64,000 bases of DNA from Xanthomonas albilineans (GCF_002939705.1 NZ_MDCB01000002.1:186001-250000), one strand, 5' to 3'; counted from the stretch's first letter, positions 1 to 12,202 are shown. Made by a program: numbers and translations. The notes: generated from the letters alone by a model not told the origin.

Positions 1-153
1 GCCTGCTGGACGTGGGTTGGCTGTTTCCGGTAGGTCGGACCACTGCGCTGGCAGTGGCTGAGTCAGATTCGGTAAGGGGGTGCTGGCACAGCCGCTCAGT
101 GCGATGGCAGCTAGCGCCAGGATGCTGTGCAAAAACGTGCGCTGCGAGCTCAT
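1..153 (-). CDS. Outer-membrane-type lipoprotein, N-terminal 51 residues (partial)
   Basis: This gene runs off the left edge; only its first 51 codons are present. The ATG at 151-153 overlaps the TGA stop of the sensor kinase gene by four bases (ATGA), so the two are translationally coupled. The N-terminus is a typical lipoprotein signal: basic start (MSSQRTF), a hydrophobic stretch, then the lipobox LSGC with Cys22 as the lipidated residue. The following PLPAQW is a motif often seen just after the lipid anchor of NodT/OprM-type outer membrane efflux lipoproteins, so an efflux channel is the best guess, but another lipoprotein controlled by this two-component system is possible. Lipoprotein nature is well supported; the efflux role is inference. 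Confidence 0.6.
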   Translation of the reverse strand, partial: MSSQRTFLHSILALAAIALSGCASTPLPNLTQPLPAQWSDLPETANPRPAG

Positions 154-1568
154 GCCTGTAGTTCCGTGTTGGCTGGCAGATCCAGTTCGGCGCGTAAGCC
201 GCCAAGTGCCGAGCGCGTATAGCGGATTTTCGCATGATGCCGCGCGGTGATGTTGGCGACGATCGCTAGGCCCAGCCCAGTCCCACCTTCGGGCGCGTCG
301 GGCGCGCGGAAGAAGCGCTCGCCCAGACGTGGCAGCAAGGCTTCGTCTACGCCCGTGCCCGCATCGTCCACAGCCAACAGGACGTGGTGTCCATCGCAGC
401 GCAGGCTGACCGTCACCATGCTGTTGGCGGCATGTCTGAACGCATTGTCCAGCAAATTGTCGAGCAATTCGCGCAGCGCCCAGGCGTCTGCGGCCACCCA
501 GGCGGCGTCGCTGTCTCCGGCGTCGTAGCCTAGGTCCACGTCGGCGTGCAGTGCGTCGGGGATGCGTTCGGCCAGTGCTTGTGGCAGCCATTGCGCCAGG
601 TCGAGTGGCAGCAGAGGCCGGATATTTTCGCGTGGGGTCAGCGTGCGTGTCAGCGCCAGCAACTGGGTGGAGGTGCGAGCGGCACGGTCAGTGAGTTGGC
701 GGATGTGCTGCAGTGCTTGGGCGCTGTCTTGTGGGCTTTTGCTGGCCTGGGCGCGCTGTACGTGCATGCTCAGCCCTGCCAGCGGTGTGCGCAACTGGTG
801 CGCCGCGTCGGCGACGAAGCGTTCCTGCAGTGCCATCAATTGTTTGATCCGTCCGAGCAGGCCATCGATGGCCTGTGTCAGCGGCAGCACCTCCAGCGGG
901 ATGTCCGGGCCAGAGATTGGGTTGAGGTCGCGCTGGCTGTCGTCGAGCCGCTGCACTGCCGGTCCCAGTAGCCGCAGGCCAATTTTTACGCCATGCCAGA
1001 CTAGGATGAACAGGGAGCAGGTGAGCAGGAGTTCGGTGGGGAGCATCAGTAACAGGATCTCGCGTGCGCGTCGTTGGCGGTCGTCCAAGGTTTCGGCCAC
1101 AGAGATCGTCAGCCAGTCGTCTGCATTCCGGGTCGAGGGTAGCAACAGGCTGGCCGCTCGGACCGGCACGCCGTTGTTCATGTGCGTGCTGTACAGCATC
1201 ACACGCCCCATCTCGACAGGACCGGCGTGCTCGGGAATGCGCTGTGCGCTGCTGCTGATTACACCATGGCGGCGGCTGCGCACCTCGAAGAAGATCCGGT
1301 CGCTGTTGCTGTATTCCAGAAGTTTACGTGTCTGCAGCGATAACGGCAGCTGCTCGCCAGTGTCGTTGATTGCCTTGGCCAAGCCTTGCGCTTCTTCTTT
1401 CAAGTCCATGTCGTGCACATGGTTGCTGTATTTGAGCATCGCTATATAGAAGATTGCCGACACCAGCAGCATCAACAGCAGTGTTGGAATCAGCAGGAAC
1501 GCCAGCAAGCGTCGGCGTAGGCTGGGGTGGCGGTATGCCGGCTGTCGCGCGGCTGCGGTTGCGCTCAC
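150..1568 (-). CDS. Two-component sensor histidine kinase (TctE/QseC type)
   Basis: A 472-residue inner-membrane sensor kinase. Two membrane segments (about residues 21-45 and 170-195) flank a periplasmic sensor domain of about 125 residues, the 2CSK_N arrangement of TctE-like kinases. The dimerisation box AHQLRTPL carries the phosphoacceptor His257. The ATPase part shows the N box (DNLLDNAFRHA, about 370-380), G1 (DDAGTG, 401-406) and G2 (GTGLGLAI, 429-436). The start is GTG at 1566-1568, overlapping the TGA of the upstream response regulator (GTGA), and its own stop overlaps the following lipoprotein start. In TctDE systems the pair controls tricarboxylate uptake; here no transporter gene is visible in the window, so the signal is unknown. 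Confidence 0.9.
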   Translation of the reverse strand: MSATAAARQPAYRHPSLRRRLLAFLLIPTLLLMLLVSAIFYIAMLKYSNHVHDMDLKEEAQGLAKAINDTGEQLPLSLQTRKLLEYSNSDRIFFEVRSRRHGVISSSAQRIPEHAGPVEMGRVMLYSTHMNNGVPVRAASLLLPSTRNADDWLTISVAETLDDRQRRAREILLLMLPTELLLTCSLFILVWHGVKIGLRLLGPAVQRLDDSQRDLNPISGPDIPLEVLPLTQAIDGLLGRIKQLMALQERFVADAAHQLRTPLAGLSMHVQRAQASKSPQDSAQALQHIRQLTDRAARTSTQLLALTRTLTPRENIRPLLPLDLAQWLPQALAERIPDALHADVDLGYDAGDSDAAWVAADAWALRELLDNLLDNAFRHAANSMVTVSLRCDGHHVLLAVDDAGTGVDEALLPRLGERFFRAPDAPEGGTGLGLAIVANITARHHAKIRYTRSALGGLRAELDLPANTELQA

Positions 1569-2269
1569 TGCGGGGGCGGCGCGTCAGTGGTGGATGCGGT
1601 AGCGTGCGATTCTTCCAGCATGTAACCTAGTCCACGGATGGTGCGGATGCCGACCCCAGTGCCGTGCAGTTTGCGGCGCAGGCGGTGCATGGAGATGTCC
1701 AGGCCATTGTCGGTGATTTCGTGCTGCCAATCGCACAGCGCTTCGGTCAACTGGCCACGGCTGACCACGCGCCCGCTGCGTAGCAGCAGGGTTTCCAGTA
1801 AGGCAAATTCGCGTGCGGTCAGGTCCAGCGGCTGATCCTGTAGCCAGACGCGGCGCCCGGCCAAGTTGATCCGCAATTGGCCCAAAACCAGTTCAGGGAC
1901 GCCGCCGCTGCTGCTGCGGCGTAGTAGTGCGCGGGTGCGGGCCAGGAATTCGGACAGTTCGAACGGCTTGATGAGATAGTCGTCGGCGCCTTGGTCGAGT
2001 GCGTGGATACGGTCCTCCACCGCATCGCGCGCGGTCACCACGAGAACCGGAATCTCGTCGCGGCGTTCGCGCAAGCGTTGCAGTACTTGCAGCCCGTCCT
2101 GGCGCGGCAGGCCTAGATCCAGCACCAGAAGATGGTAGGACTCGGCGAGGAGCGCGTGATCGGCAGCGGTGCCATCGCTGACGTGGTCTACCACATGGCC
2201 GCATTCGACAAGCGAATCGCGCAGCGCGACGGCAATGGAAGTATCGTCTTCGGCGACCAGAATGCGCAT
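1565..2269 (-). CDS. OmpR-family response regulator (TctD/QseB-like)
   Basis: A 234-residue transcription factor, first gene of the regulator-kinase-lipoprotein unit. The receiver has the acidic pair Asp8/Asp9, the phosphorylated Asp51 (LVLDLGLP), the switch Thr79 and Lys101 (YLIKPF), all canonical. A winged-helix Trans_reg_C domain occupies about residues 125-220, ending in the usual GIRTIRGLGYML. Its partner is the kinase encoded immediately downstream with a four-base overlap. ATG at 2267-2269 is the first plausible start, without an obvious Shine-Dalgarno sequence. A set of TAAC/GTTA repeats 40-67 bases upstream may be its own binding site. The regulated genes beyond the adjacent lipoprotein are unknown. 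Confidence 0.92.
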   Translation of the reverse strand: MRILVAEDDTSIAVALRDSLVECGHVVDHVSDGTAADHALLAESYHLLVLDLGLPRQDGLQVLQRLRERRDEIPVLVVTARDAVEDRIHALDQGADDYLIKPFELSEFLARTRALLRRSSSGGVPELVLGQLRINLAGRRVWLQDQPLDLTAREFALLETLLLRSGRVVSRGQLTEALCDWQHEITDNGLDISMHRLRRKLHGTGVGIRTIRGLGYMLEESHATASTTDAPPPQ

Positions 2270-2704
2270 ACCGTTAAACGCTTGCAGCGTGGATGGTTGG
2301 GAAACCGTCGTAACCAGCGCTAACAGAACCGTTACGAAGGGGTGTTTTCATTTTGCGTGGATAACAATTGTGCTTGCGTTCCGCGCTGCTGTCACCTGCT
2401 AAGGTCCGCCACGCGTGCTTGCGTGTGTCAAAAAAACCTAAAACTGCACGCCCGTTTGGCTGATCGTCAGGCTCGATGGTCATTGGCACGAATTGCCATG
2501 AGATGCCGTCTGCAACGACACCGCGCGCTTCTGATATGCCTGGTACAGTGCAGGTACAGCTTCCCAACGCCGGTTCATCTAGTTCTGCTATTGGGAACAG
2601 CCGGTGCAGACTGTATCGATGCCATTGTTGTCGCCCCAGACTAACCAAATCGTTTGCGATGCGGGTCTCGCCAAAATCGCTTTGCTGGGTGTTCGTATCG
2701 GCTT
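2270..2704. other. Intergenic region between the OmpR-type regulator and metH
   Basis: This 435-base gap follows the metH stop and precedes the response regulator, both on the minus strand. It holds the TAAC/GTTA repeats described separately. An open frame over 2274-2648 on the minus strand shows no recognisable protein features and no ribosome binding site. No convincing rho-independent terminator for metH was seen. Confidence 0.6.
2309..2336. promoter_or_regulatory. Candidate operator of the OmpR-type regulator
   Basis: Outer arms CGTAAC (2309-2314) and GTTACG (2331-2336) form a perfect inverted repeat. Inside, TAAC recurs at 2311 and 2321 with a ten-base period, the tandem spacing favoured by OmpR-family dimers. 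It lies 40-67 bases upstream of the response regulator start codon, so autoregulation is a reasonable inference. No binding data are available from sequence alone. Confidence 0.4.
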
Positions 2705-5401
<2,697 letters not shown>

Positions 5402-5511
5402 TGGATCAGCGTTCCAGGAGCGGGGAGGTGCACGAACGCATGTGCGCTGCGGCGCGCAGGCGCCGAGCCATCGGCAAGGCGGTGGCGAAAGCCGCGCGCG
5501 GGGTGTGCATC

Positions 5512-6654
5512 TCAGGCGGCCTGTCGCTGTGCTGCTAGCGGCACGCGCGGACGTAGCCCGCGCACTGCCTCGGCGATCGCGCGGATGTGGGCCGGTGTGG
5601 TGCCGCAGCAGCCGCCGACCAGATTCAATAGCCCCGCTTCGGCGAACTCCTTCAGCGTGGCGGCCATTTCTTCTGGAGTTTCGTCGTATTCGCCGAAGGC
5701 GTTGGGCAGGCCGGCGTTGGGGTGCGTGCTAACGTAGCCGTCGGCGATCCGTGCCAGGGTTTCCACATGCGGGCGCAGATCCTTCGCGCCAAGCGCGCAG
5801 TTCAACCCGACCGACAGTGGCAGACCATGCGCGACCGAGGCATAGAACGCCTCGGCGGTCTGCCCGGACAGGGTGCGTCCGGAGGCGTCGGTGATGGTGC
5901 CGGAGATCATCACCGGCAGGCGTCCGCCGCGTGCGTCGAACACCTCCTCGATCGCGTACAGCGCGGCCTTGGCGTTGAGGGTGTCGAAGATGGTCTCGAC
6001 CATCAGCGTGTCGGCGCCGCCGTCGATCAGGCCATCGATGGCCTCGCGGTAGGTGGCGCGCAGTTCGTCGAAGCTGGTGTTGCGGTAGCCGGGGTCGTTG
6101 ACGTCGGGACTGATGGAGGCGGTGCGGCTGGTCGGGCCGAGTACGCCGATTACGAAGCGCGGTTTGTCCGGTCCGCCGGCGCGGGCCTGCTGCGCTTCGA
6201 CCGCGTCGCAGCAGTCGCGTGCGACCCGGGCGCCGGCTTTGTTGAGTTCGTAGACCAGGTGCTCCAGGTGGTAATCGGCCTGGCTGATCGCGGTGGCGTT
6301 GAAGGTATTGGTTTCGAGCAGGTCGGCGCCGGCTTCGAGATAGGCGCTGTGGATCTCGGCGATCACTTCCGGGCGTGTCAGTAGCAAGAGATCGTTATTA
6401 CCTTTCAGGTCGTGACCATGCATCGCATGATCGCAGCCAGGGCCATGCACATGGGGGGGCTGCGCGCTGTCGTAGCCGGCGGCGAAACGGTCGCCGCGAT
6501 AATCGGCTTCCTGCAAGCCATGGCGCTGGATCATGGTGCCCATCGCGCCATCGATGATGAGGATGCGCTCGGACAGCGCCTGCAGGAGCGCTTGGGCGCG
6601 CTGCGGATGCAGCCAGGGCTGGCCTGGGCTTTGGGGAGAAGTAGAGGCGTTCAT
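5512..6654 (-). CDS. metH: Methionine synthase homocysteine-binding subunit (split MetH N-terminal part)
   Basis: 380 residues forming a single homocysteine S-methyltransferase barrel. [13 protein letters not shown] opens the domain. The zinc ligands are the Cys in GLNCALGA and the paired Cys in [11 protein letters not shown] near residue 340, as in MetH and BHMT enzymes. The ATG at 6652-6654 overlaps the stop of the ArsR-methyltransferase gene by four bases (ATGA), which fixes the start and indicates coupling. The gene supplies the module that delivers homocysteine to the folate/B12 part encoded just downstream. A His/Gly-rich insertion (about 70-85, [15 protein letters not shown]) could bind metal; its role is unknown. 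Confidence 0.94.
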   Translation of the reverse strand: MNASTSPQSPGQPWLHPQRAQALLQALSERILIIDGAMGTMIQRHGLQEADYRGDRFAAGYDSAQPPHVHGPGCDHAMHGHDLKGNNDLLLLTRPEVIAEIHSAYLEAGADLLETNTFNATAISQADYHLEHLVYELNKAGARVARDCCDAVEAQQARAGGPDKPRFVIGVLGPTSRTASISPDVNDPGYRNTSFDELRATYREAIDGLIDGGADTLMVETIFDTLNAKAALYAIEEVFDARGGRLPVMISGTITDASGRTLSGQTAEAFYASVAHGLPLSVGLNCALGAKDLRPHVETLARIADGYVSTHPNAGLPNAFGEYDETPEEMAATLKEFAEAGLLNLVGGCCGTTPAHIRAIAEAVRGLRPRVPLAAQRQAA

Positions 6655-7649
6655 GGCGTGGTTCCAGCGCTGGCCTTGGATGATGTGTGGTTTTCCGGAC
6701 GTGCGGTAGCCGCCGGTTCTCCGGGTTTGATTGCAATCAACGAAATCACCTCGAAATGCGGTGGCCGCTTTTCGCGGGTCACGGTTTCTAGGCTGGAGAC
6801 TTCCAGGCCGGCCTTGTCGATGAACTTGCGCAATTCCTTGGCCGAGAAGCCGAGGTTGACGTGGCCGTAGGCCTGCACGGCAGCCTTGTGCTCGTGGTGG
6901 GCTAGGCTGCACAGCAGCAGGCGACCGCCTGGGCGCAACACGCGTGCCGATTCGCAGACAGCGTGCGCCGGTTTGGTGGCGTAGGTCAACGCGTGCATCA
7001 TCACCACCAGGTCGAAGCCGGCATCGGCGAATGGTAGTGCATGCATGTCGCCCTCGCGGACCTCCACGTTGCTCAGCCGGCGTAAGCGTTCGCTGGCTGC
7101 GGCCACCACCCGCGCGCTGGTGTCGATGCACACGTAGCGACGCGCATGCGGGGCGACCAACTCGGCCAGTACGCCGTCGCCGGAGGCAATGTCGAGGACG
7201 TCGCCGGTCTCCAGCAGCGGCAGCGCGGTGCGCGCCAGCGCCTCCCAGGTGCGTCCGGGCGAATAGTGACGCTCCATGTCGCCAGCGACCGAATCTGCCC
7301 AGTTCTGGTCGGTGGCGCGGTTGGCCAATACTGCAGCCACCCGTTCGGCGTCCTGGCGCAGTAGCGGGTCGTCGCTGCCGGTGCTCAGCGCCAGCCACAG
7401 CGCGCGTTGCGCCGGGTCCAGCAGGCTTTCGTCGAAGCGATAATAGGCCGACACGCCAGCGCGGCGGTCGCGGACCAGCCCGGCCTCCTTGAGTTTGGCC
7501 AGATGGGTCGAGACGCGCGGTTGCGCCAGTCGGGTGATCGCCGAGAGTTCGGCCACGGTCAGTTCTTCATGCTCCAGCAGCGCCAACAGGCGTACCCGGG
7601 TCGCATCGGCGAACACTTTCAATCTGGTCGACCAGTCCTCCAGATCCAT
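6651..7649 (-). CDS. ArsR-family regulator fused to a SAM-dependent methyltransferase domain (SahR-like)
   Basis: 332 residues. The first 90 form an ArsR winged helix ([15 protein letters not shown], then [19 protein letters not shown]), and about 140-290 form a class I methyltransferase fold with motif [10 protein letters not shown]. It lacks the usual Cys metal box of ArsR sensors. Fusions of this kind upstream of metH resemble SahR, which controls the methionine cycle in response to S-adenosylhomocysteine; the methyltransferase domain may serve as the ligand sensor. That role is inference from context. The ATG at 7647-7649 is chosen because AGGAAG lies about seven bases upstream; a longer frame back to 7715 would read through the palindrome. 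The gene overlaps metH by four bases and heads the met operon. Confidence 0.88.
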   Translation of the reverse strand: MDLEDWSTRLKVFADATRVRLLALLEHEELTVAELSAITRLAQPRVSTHLAKLKEAGLVRDRRAGVSAYYRFDESLLDPAQRALWLALSTGSDDPLLRQDAERVAAVLANRATDQNWADSVAGDMERHYSPGRTWEALARTALPLLETGDVLDIASGDGVLAELVAPHARRYVCIDTSARVVAAASERLRRLSNVEVREGDMHALPFADAGFDLVVMMHALTYATKPAHAVCESARVLRPGGRLLLCSLAHHEHKAAVQAYGHVNLGFSAKELRKFIDKAGLEVSSLETVTREKRPPHFEVISLIAIKPGEPAATARPENHTSSKASAGTTP

Positions 7650-7681
7650 AAATATCTTCCTATCGCGATATAAAGATATTT
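7650..7681. promoter_or_regulatory. 32-bp concentric palindrome, probable operator of the ArsR/metH operon
   Basis: Outer arms AAATATCTT (7650-7658) and AAGATATTT (7673-7681) are perfect inverted repeats, and the centre TATCGCGATA (7661-7670) is itself a perfect palindrome with the same axis. Twenty-eight of 32 bases are symmetric. It ends directly at the ArsR-methyltransferase start codon and contains its Shine-Dalgarno sequence, so a bound repressor would block transcription, and the RNA could also fold over the ribosome site. ArsR-family operators are usually AT-rich palindromes like this. Confidence 0.72.
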
Positions 7682-7773
7682 TCGTCTGAGGGGTGGGTCG
7701 GGTCAAGTCGGGCACACGCTGGCGTATGGTGGATGGTTAAGATGTCGGTACCAACAAAACCGGGAGGCGCGAG

Positions 7774-8922
7774 ATGGATTTCAAACTTAGCGATGAGCAA
7801 TTGATGATCCAGGACGTGGCGCGGCGCATCGCCCAGGAACGGATCGCCCCCAGCGCCGAGCACCACGACCGTACTGGTGAGTTTCCACTGGAGAATATCC
7901 GCCTGCTGGGCGAGAACGGTTTGATGGGCATCGAGGTGCCGGAGCAGTACGGCGGCGCTGGCATGGACCCGATCGCCTATGTGCTGGCCATGATCGAGAT
8001 CGCCGCCGGCGACGCCGCTCATTCCACCATCATGTCGGTCAACAATTCGCTGTTCTGCGGCGGGATTCTCAAGAATGGCGACGAGGCGCAGAAACAGAAG
8101 TACGTGCGTGCCATCGCGCAAGGGGAGCAGATCGGCGCCTTCGCGCTGACCGAGCCGCAATCAGGCTCCGATGCCACCGCGATGCGCTGCCGTGCGGTGC
8201 CTCGGGACGATGGCAGCTTCGTCATCAACGGCAAGAAGAGCTGGATCACCTCCGGTCCGGTCGCCAAGTACATCGTGCTATTTGCGATGAGCGAGCCGGA
8301 GCGGGGCGCGCGCGGCATCAGCGCGTTCGTGATTGACACCGACAAGCCGGGGTTTCACCGTGGCAAGACCGAACCCAAGCTCGGCATCCGCGCTTCGGCG
8401 ACCTGCGAGATCGAGTTTCAGGATTACCATGCGACGGCGGACGAGGTGCTGGGGACGCCGGGCGAGGGTTTCAAAATCGCGATGAGCGTGCTCGACGCAG
8501 GCCGTATCGGCATTGCCTCGCAGGCCATCGGGCTTGCGCGGGCGGCCTACCAGGCCACGTTGGGCTACGTGAAGGAGCGCAAGGCATTCGGCTCGCCGAT
8601 CGGCGCATTCCAGATGACCCAGGCCAAGGTCGCCGACATGAAGTGCAAGCTGGACGCGGCGTTGCTGCTCACCCTGCGTGCGGCCTGGTTGAAGGGTCAG
8701 GGGCAGCAATTCACCACCGAAGCGTCGGTAGCGAAGCTGACCGCATCCGAGGCGGCGATGTGGATCACCCATCAGGCGGTGCAGATCCATGGCGGCATGG
8801 GGTACTCCAAGGAAATGCCGCTGGAGCGCTATTTCCGCGACGCCAAGATCACCGAAATCTACGAGGGAACATCGGAAATCCAGCGGTTGGTGATCGCCCG
8901 CAACGAGACGGGGTTGCGCTGA
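7774..8922 (+). CDS. Acyl-CoA dehydrogenase (short/branched-chain type)
   Basis: 382 residues, the normal length for a soluble FAD-dependent acyl-CoA dehydrogenase of fatty acid or branched-chain amino acid breakdown. The N-terminal helical domain begins MDFKLSDEQLMIQDVARR. The flavin-binding signature FALTEPQSGSDA lies near residues 127-138, and QIHGGMGY and YEGTSEIQ are in the C-terminal domain. The Glu of the YEGT motif (about 364) is the catalytic base of the butyryl-CoA dehydrogenase class. GGGAGG lies eight bases upstream of the ATG. It is transcribed away from the met operon and is followed by a strong hairpin terminator. Chain-length preference cannot be read from sequence. Confidence 0.93.
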   Translation: MDFKLSDEQLMIQDVARRIAQERIAPSAEHHDRTGEFPLENIRLLGENGLMGIEVPEQYGGAGMDPIAYVLAMIEIAAGDAAHSTIMSVNNSLFCGGILKNGDEAQKQKYVRAIAQGEQIGAFALTEPQSGSDATAMRCRAVPRDDGSFVINGKKSWITSGPVAKYIVLFAMSEPERGARGISAFVIDTDKPGFHRGKTEPKLGIRASATCEIEFQDYHATADEVLGTPGEGFKIAMSVLDAGRIGIASQAIGLARAAYQATLGYVKERKAFGSPIGAFQMTQAKVADMKCKLDAALLLTLRAAWLKGQGQQFTTEASVAKLTASEAAMWITHQAVQIHGGMGYSKEMPLERYFRDAKITEIYEGTSEIQRLVIARNETGLR

Positions 8923-8946
8923 GCCGTAGTCGCTGACGTCCTGAGG

Positions 8947-8976
8947 CAAAGAAGCGGCCTTTCGTCCGCTTCTTTG
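8947..8976. terminator. Bidirectional terminator hairpin
   Basis: A perfect 11-bp stem, CAAAGAAGCGG pairing with CCGCTTCTTTG, closes an eight-base loop. It sits between the convergent acyl-CoA dehydrogenase and RND pump genes. The arms carry A/T tracts (AAAG and CTTTG), so it can serve both strands. Confidence 0.8.
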
Positions 8977-9016
8977 CTCTCGCGCTGAGTATTTCCCGAA
9001 TCCAGGCTCAACCGTC

Positions 9017-12000
9017 TCACCGATCCTGCTGATGCAGGTTCAAGCCTTGCTCCTGGCGGATGGCGTATTCCTGCGATGGCTCGTCCAACTTGTCGCCGAG
9101 CATGTGCCGCACCACCACGAAGAACAGCGGGATGAACAGCAAGCCGAGCGCGGTGGCGAACAGCATGCCGCCGATCACACCGGTGCCGATCGCGTGGCGT
9201 GCGTTGGCGCCAGCGCCACTGGAGATGGCCAATGGCAGCACGCCGAGGATGAACGCGAAGGAGGTCATCAGGATCGGACGGAAGCGCAGGTGTGCCGCTT
9301 CGGTTGCCGCCTCGCGCAAGGTCTTGCCCATCGCGCGTTGCTCGACGGCGAATTCCACGATCAAGATCGCATTCTTCGCGGCCAGGCCGATCACCGTGAT
9401 CAGGCCGATTTTGAAATAGATGTCGTTGGGCAGGCCGCGCAGCAAAGAGAACGCGACTGTGCCGAGCACGCCGATCGGCACCACCAACAGCACCGAGACC
9501 GGAATCGACCAACTCTCGTACAGCGCTGCCAGGCATAGGAACACCACCACGATCGACAGCACCAGCAGCAGCGTGGCGGTATTGCCGGCGATGATCTCCT
9601 GGTAGGACATGCCGCTCCAGTCCAAGCCCAAGCCCTTCGGCAGATCGTTGTTGACGATGTCCTCCATCGCGCTCATCGCTTGGCCGGAGCTTCTGCCTGG
9701 AGCGGGGTTGCCGACGATTTCGACTGCCGAATAACCGTTGTAGCGGCTCAGCGATGGCGAGCCGTAGACCCAGTCCGACTTCACCACCGTACTCAACGGG
9801 ATCATCTGCCGCAAACCGCTGTCGTCGGTGGCGGTGCTGCTGGGCACATAGAAGTTGCGTAGCGACTCCGGGCCGCTCCGAAACGGTGCGTCGGCCTGCA
9901 TGTTGACGCGCTTGATACGGCCTTCGTAGAAGAAGTCGTTGGCGTAGACCGGCGCCAGCATCAACTGGATCGATTGGTAGATGTCGTTGATCGACAGCCC
10001 CATCGACTGCGCCTGCACGCGATCAACTTTCAGTTGCAGCTGCGGCGCGTTTTCCAGGCCGTTCGGGCGCACCCCGGTCAGGGTGTCCTGACGCTGCGCG
10101 GCCATGCCGAGGAGCATGTTGCGTGCCTGCAGCAGCGCCTCTTGGCCGGCGCCGCTACGGTCTTGCAGCCACATGTCGAAGCCGCCTAACTGGCCAAGCC
10201 CCTGCACCGTGGGCAGGTTGACCACGAAAATCTGCGCGTCCTTGATGCCGTAGAACATCCCGTTCAGTTGCTGGATCAGTTCGGTGGCGGTGATGTTGCG
10301 CTCCTCCCAGGGCTTGAGCCGGATGAAACCCATGCCCACGTTCTCGCCACGTCCCAGGAAGCTGAAGCCGGCCACCTGCAGCATCCCTTCGACCGCTTTC
10401 TGCTGCTGCAGTATGCCGCGCATTTGCGCGAACACCTGATTGGTACGCGCTTTGGTCGCACCCGGCGGCAACTGCACGATTGCCAGGGCGAATCCCTGAT
10501 CTTCTTCTGGCAGGAAGCTGCCCGGCATGCGCGTAAACAGGAAGCCGCACAGTACCACCAGCAGGGCGAACACTGCCATCCAGCGTGGTGTGTGCCGGAT
10601 GCTGCCGCCGACCGCGCCGACATAGCGCCGCGATAGCTTGTCGTAGTATGTGTTGAAGGTGCGGTAGAACCAGTTCGGATTGTCGCTGTGGGTCGGCTTG
10701 AGGAAGGCCGCGCACAGCGCCGGGGTGAAGCTCAACGCCAGTAATGCCGAGAATCCCATCGACATCGCGATGGTGACCGCGAACTGCTTGTAGATCGCGC
10801 CGGCAGCGCCAGGCTGCATTGCCGAGGGGATGAACACCGCCGCCAGCACCACGGTGATCGCCACCACCGCGCCGGTGATTTGGCTCATTGCTTTGTGCGT
10901 GGCTGCCTTCGGCGCCAGGTGCTCCTCGGACATGATGCGTTCGACGTTCTCGATCACCACGATCGCATCGTCGACCACGATACCGATCGCCAGCACCATC
11001 GCGAACAGGGTCAACTGATTGATGGTGAAGCCGATCGCCCACATGCCGAGGAAGGTGCCCAGCAGCGCTACCGGGATCACCAGCGTGGGGATGAGGGTGG
11101 CGCGGAAGTTCTGCAGGAATACCAACATCACCAGGAATACCAGCACGATCGCCTCGGCCAGGGTCTTGACCACTTCCTCGATCGAGATCTTGACGAAGGT
11201 GGTGCTCTCGTAGGGCGTGAACCAGGTGACGCCCTGCGGGAAGCTCGGCTGCAATTCCTCCATTTTGGCCTTGACCGCCGCGGATACGTTCAGCGCATTG
11301 GCACCGGGCAATAGTTGGATGCCGAAGGCGCCGGTCGGCTTGCCGTTGTATTGGGTGTCGATGCCGAAGCTGGTCGGGCCGAACGCGACCCGGGCTACGT
11401 CCTTTAGCCTCACCACGGTGCCGTTGCCATCGGCGCGCAGGATGATGTTCTCGAACTCCTCGGGCGAGGTGAAGCGGCCCTCGGCGCTGACCGTGGCGGT
11501 GAACGACTGGCCCTGCGGCGCCGGATCCGAGCCGATCGAACCGGCGGCGAACTGCACGTTCTGCGCGCGGATCGCGTTGAGCACGTCGCTGGCGGACATG
11601 TGGTAACCCTGCAATTTCTCCGGGTTGAGCCAGATGTCCATGGCGTATTCGGCACCGAACTGCTGGGTGCTGCCGACGCCGGGCACGCGCGATATCTGTT
11701 CCAGGACGCGCGAGCCGACGATGTCGTTGAGCGCATCGCGGTCGATCGAGGGGTTGTCCGAACGCAGCGCGATCACGCTGAGGAAACCGGCGTTGGCCTT
11801 GGCCACTACCACGCCTTGGGCGGTCACCTCCGACGGCAGGCGCGGCGTCGCCAGCGAGACCTTGTTCTGCACCTGCACCTGCGCGATGTCCGGGTTGGTC
11901 CCGGTCTCGAAGGTGAGAGTGATGGTGGCGATGCCGCTGGATGACGAGGACGAATTGAAGTACAGCAGGTGGTCGATGCCGGTCAGTTGCTGTTCGATCA

Positions 12001-12190
12001 CCTGGGTAACCGAGCGCTCGGTCGTGCTGGCGCTGGCGCCGGGATAGGTGGCGCTCACGGTCACCTGCGGCGGAGCGATCGACGGATAAGACTCCACGCC
12101 GAGGTTAAGGATGGCGATCACGCCGCTGAGCGAAATCAAGATCGCCACCACCCAGGCGAAGACCGGATGCTCGATGAAGAACTTAGGCAT
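9017..12190 (-). CDS. RND multidrug efflux transporter (AcrB/MexB family)
   Basis: 1057 residues, the standard size of a hydrophobe/amphiphile efflux (HAE1) inner-membrane pump. It starts MPKFFIEHPVFAWV as AcrB-type proteins do, and has twelve predicted spans with two large periplasmic loops. The proton-relay Asp pair is in AIGIVVDDAIVVIENVE (about residues 400-416). The adaptor gene lies 12 bases upstream, forming an operon. No outer membrane channel gene follows; the next feature is a terminator, so the pump must borrow a TolC-like channel from elsewhere. A broken TetR gene precedes the operon, suggesting altered expression. Substrates are likely lipophilic drugs or plant compounds. Confidence 0.95.
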   Translation of the reverse strand: MPKFFIEHPVFAWVVAILISLSGVIAILNLGVESYPSIAPPQVTVSATYPGASASTTERSVTQVIEQQLTGIDHLLYFNSSSSSSGIATITLTFETGTNPDIAQVQVQNKVSLATPRLPSEVTAQGVVVAKANAGFLSVIALRSDNPSIDRDALNDIVGSRVLEQISRVPGVGSTQQFGAEYAMDIWLNPEKLQGYHMSASDVLNAIRAQNVQFAAGSIGSDPAPQGQSFTATVSAEGRFTSPEEFENIILRADGNGTVVRLKDVARVAFGPTSFGIDTQYNGKPTGAFGIQLLPGANALNVSAAVKAKMEELQPSFPQGVTWFTPYESTTFVKISIEEVVKTLAEAIVLVFLVMLVFLQNFRATLIPTLVIPVALLGTFLGMWAIGFTINQLTLFAMVLAIGIVVDDAIVVIENVERIMSEEHLAPKAATHKAMSQITGAVVAITVVLAAVFIPSAMQPGAAGAIYKQFAVTIAMSMGFSALLALSFTPALCAAFLKPTHSDNPNWFYRTFNTYYDKLSRRYVGAVGGSIRHTPRWMAVFALLVVLCGFLFTRMPGSFLPEEDQGFALAIVQLPPGATKARTNQVFAQMRGILQQQKAVEGMLQVAGFSFLGRGENVGMGFIRLKPWEERNITATELIQQLNGMFYGIKDAQIFVVNLPTVQGLGQLGGFDMWLQDRSGAGQEALLQARNMLLGMAAQRQDTLTGVRPNGLENAPQLQLKVDRVQAQSMGLSINDIYQSIQLMLAPVYANDFFYEGRIKRVNMQADAPFRSGPESLRNFYVPSSTATDDSGLRQMIPLSTVVKSDWVYGSPSLSRYNGYSAVEIVGNPAPGRSSGQAMSAMEDIVNNDLPKGLGLDWSGMSYQEIIAGNTATLLLVLSIVVVFLCLAALYESWSIPVSVLLVVPIGVLGTVAFSLLRGLPNDIYFKIGLITVIGLAAKNAILIVEFAVEQRAMGKTLREAATEAAHLRFRPILMTSFAFILGVLPLAISSGAGANARHAIGTGVIGGMLFATALGLLFIPLFFVVVRHMLGDKLDEPSQEYAIRQEQGLNLHQQDR

Positions 12191-12202
12191 GGTGTGCGTC
12201 CG

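Noticed and set aside
2274-2648. A 124-codon minus-strand frame upstream of the OmpR-type regulator
   Set aside because: No ribosome site, atypical composition, no recognisable motif, and it covers the probable operator.
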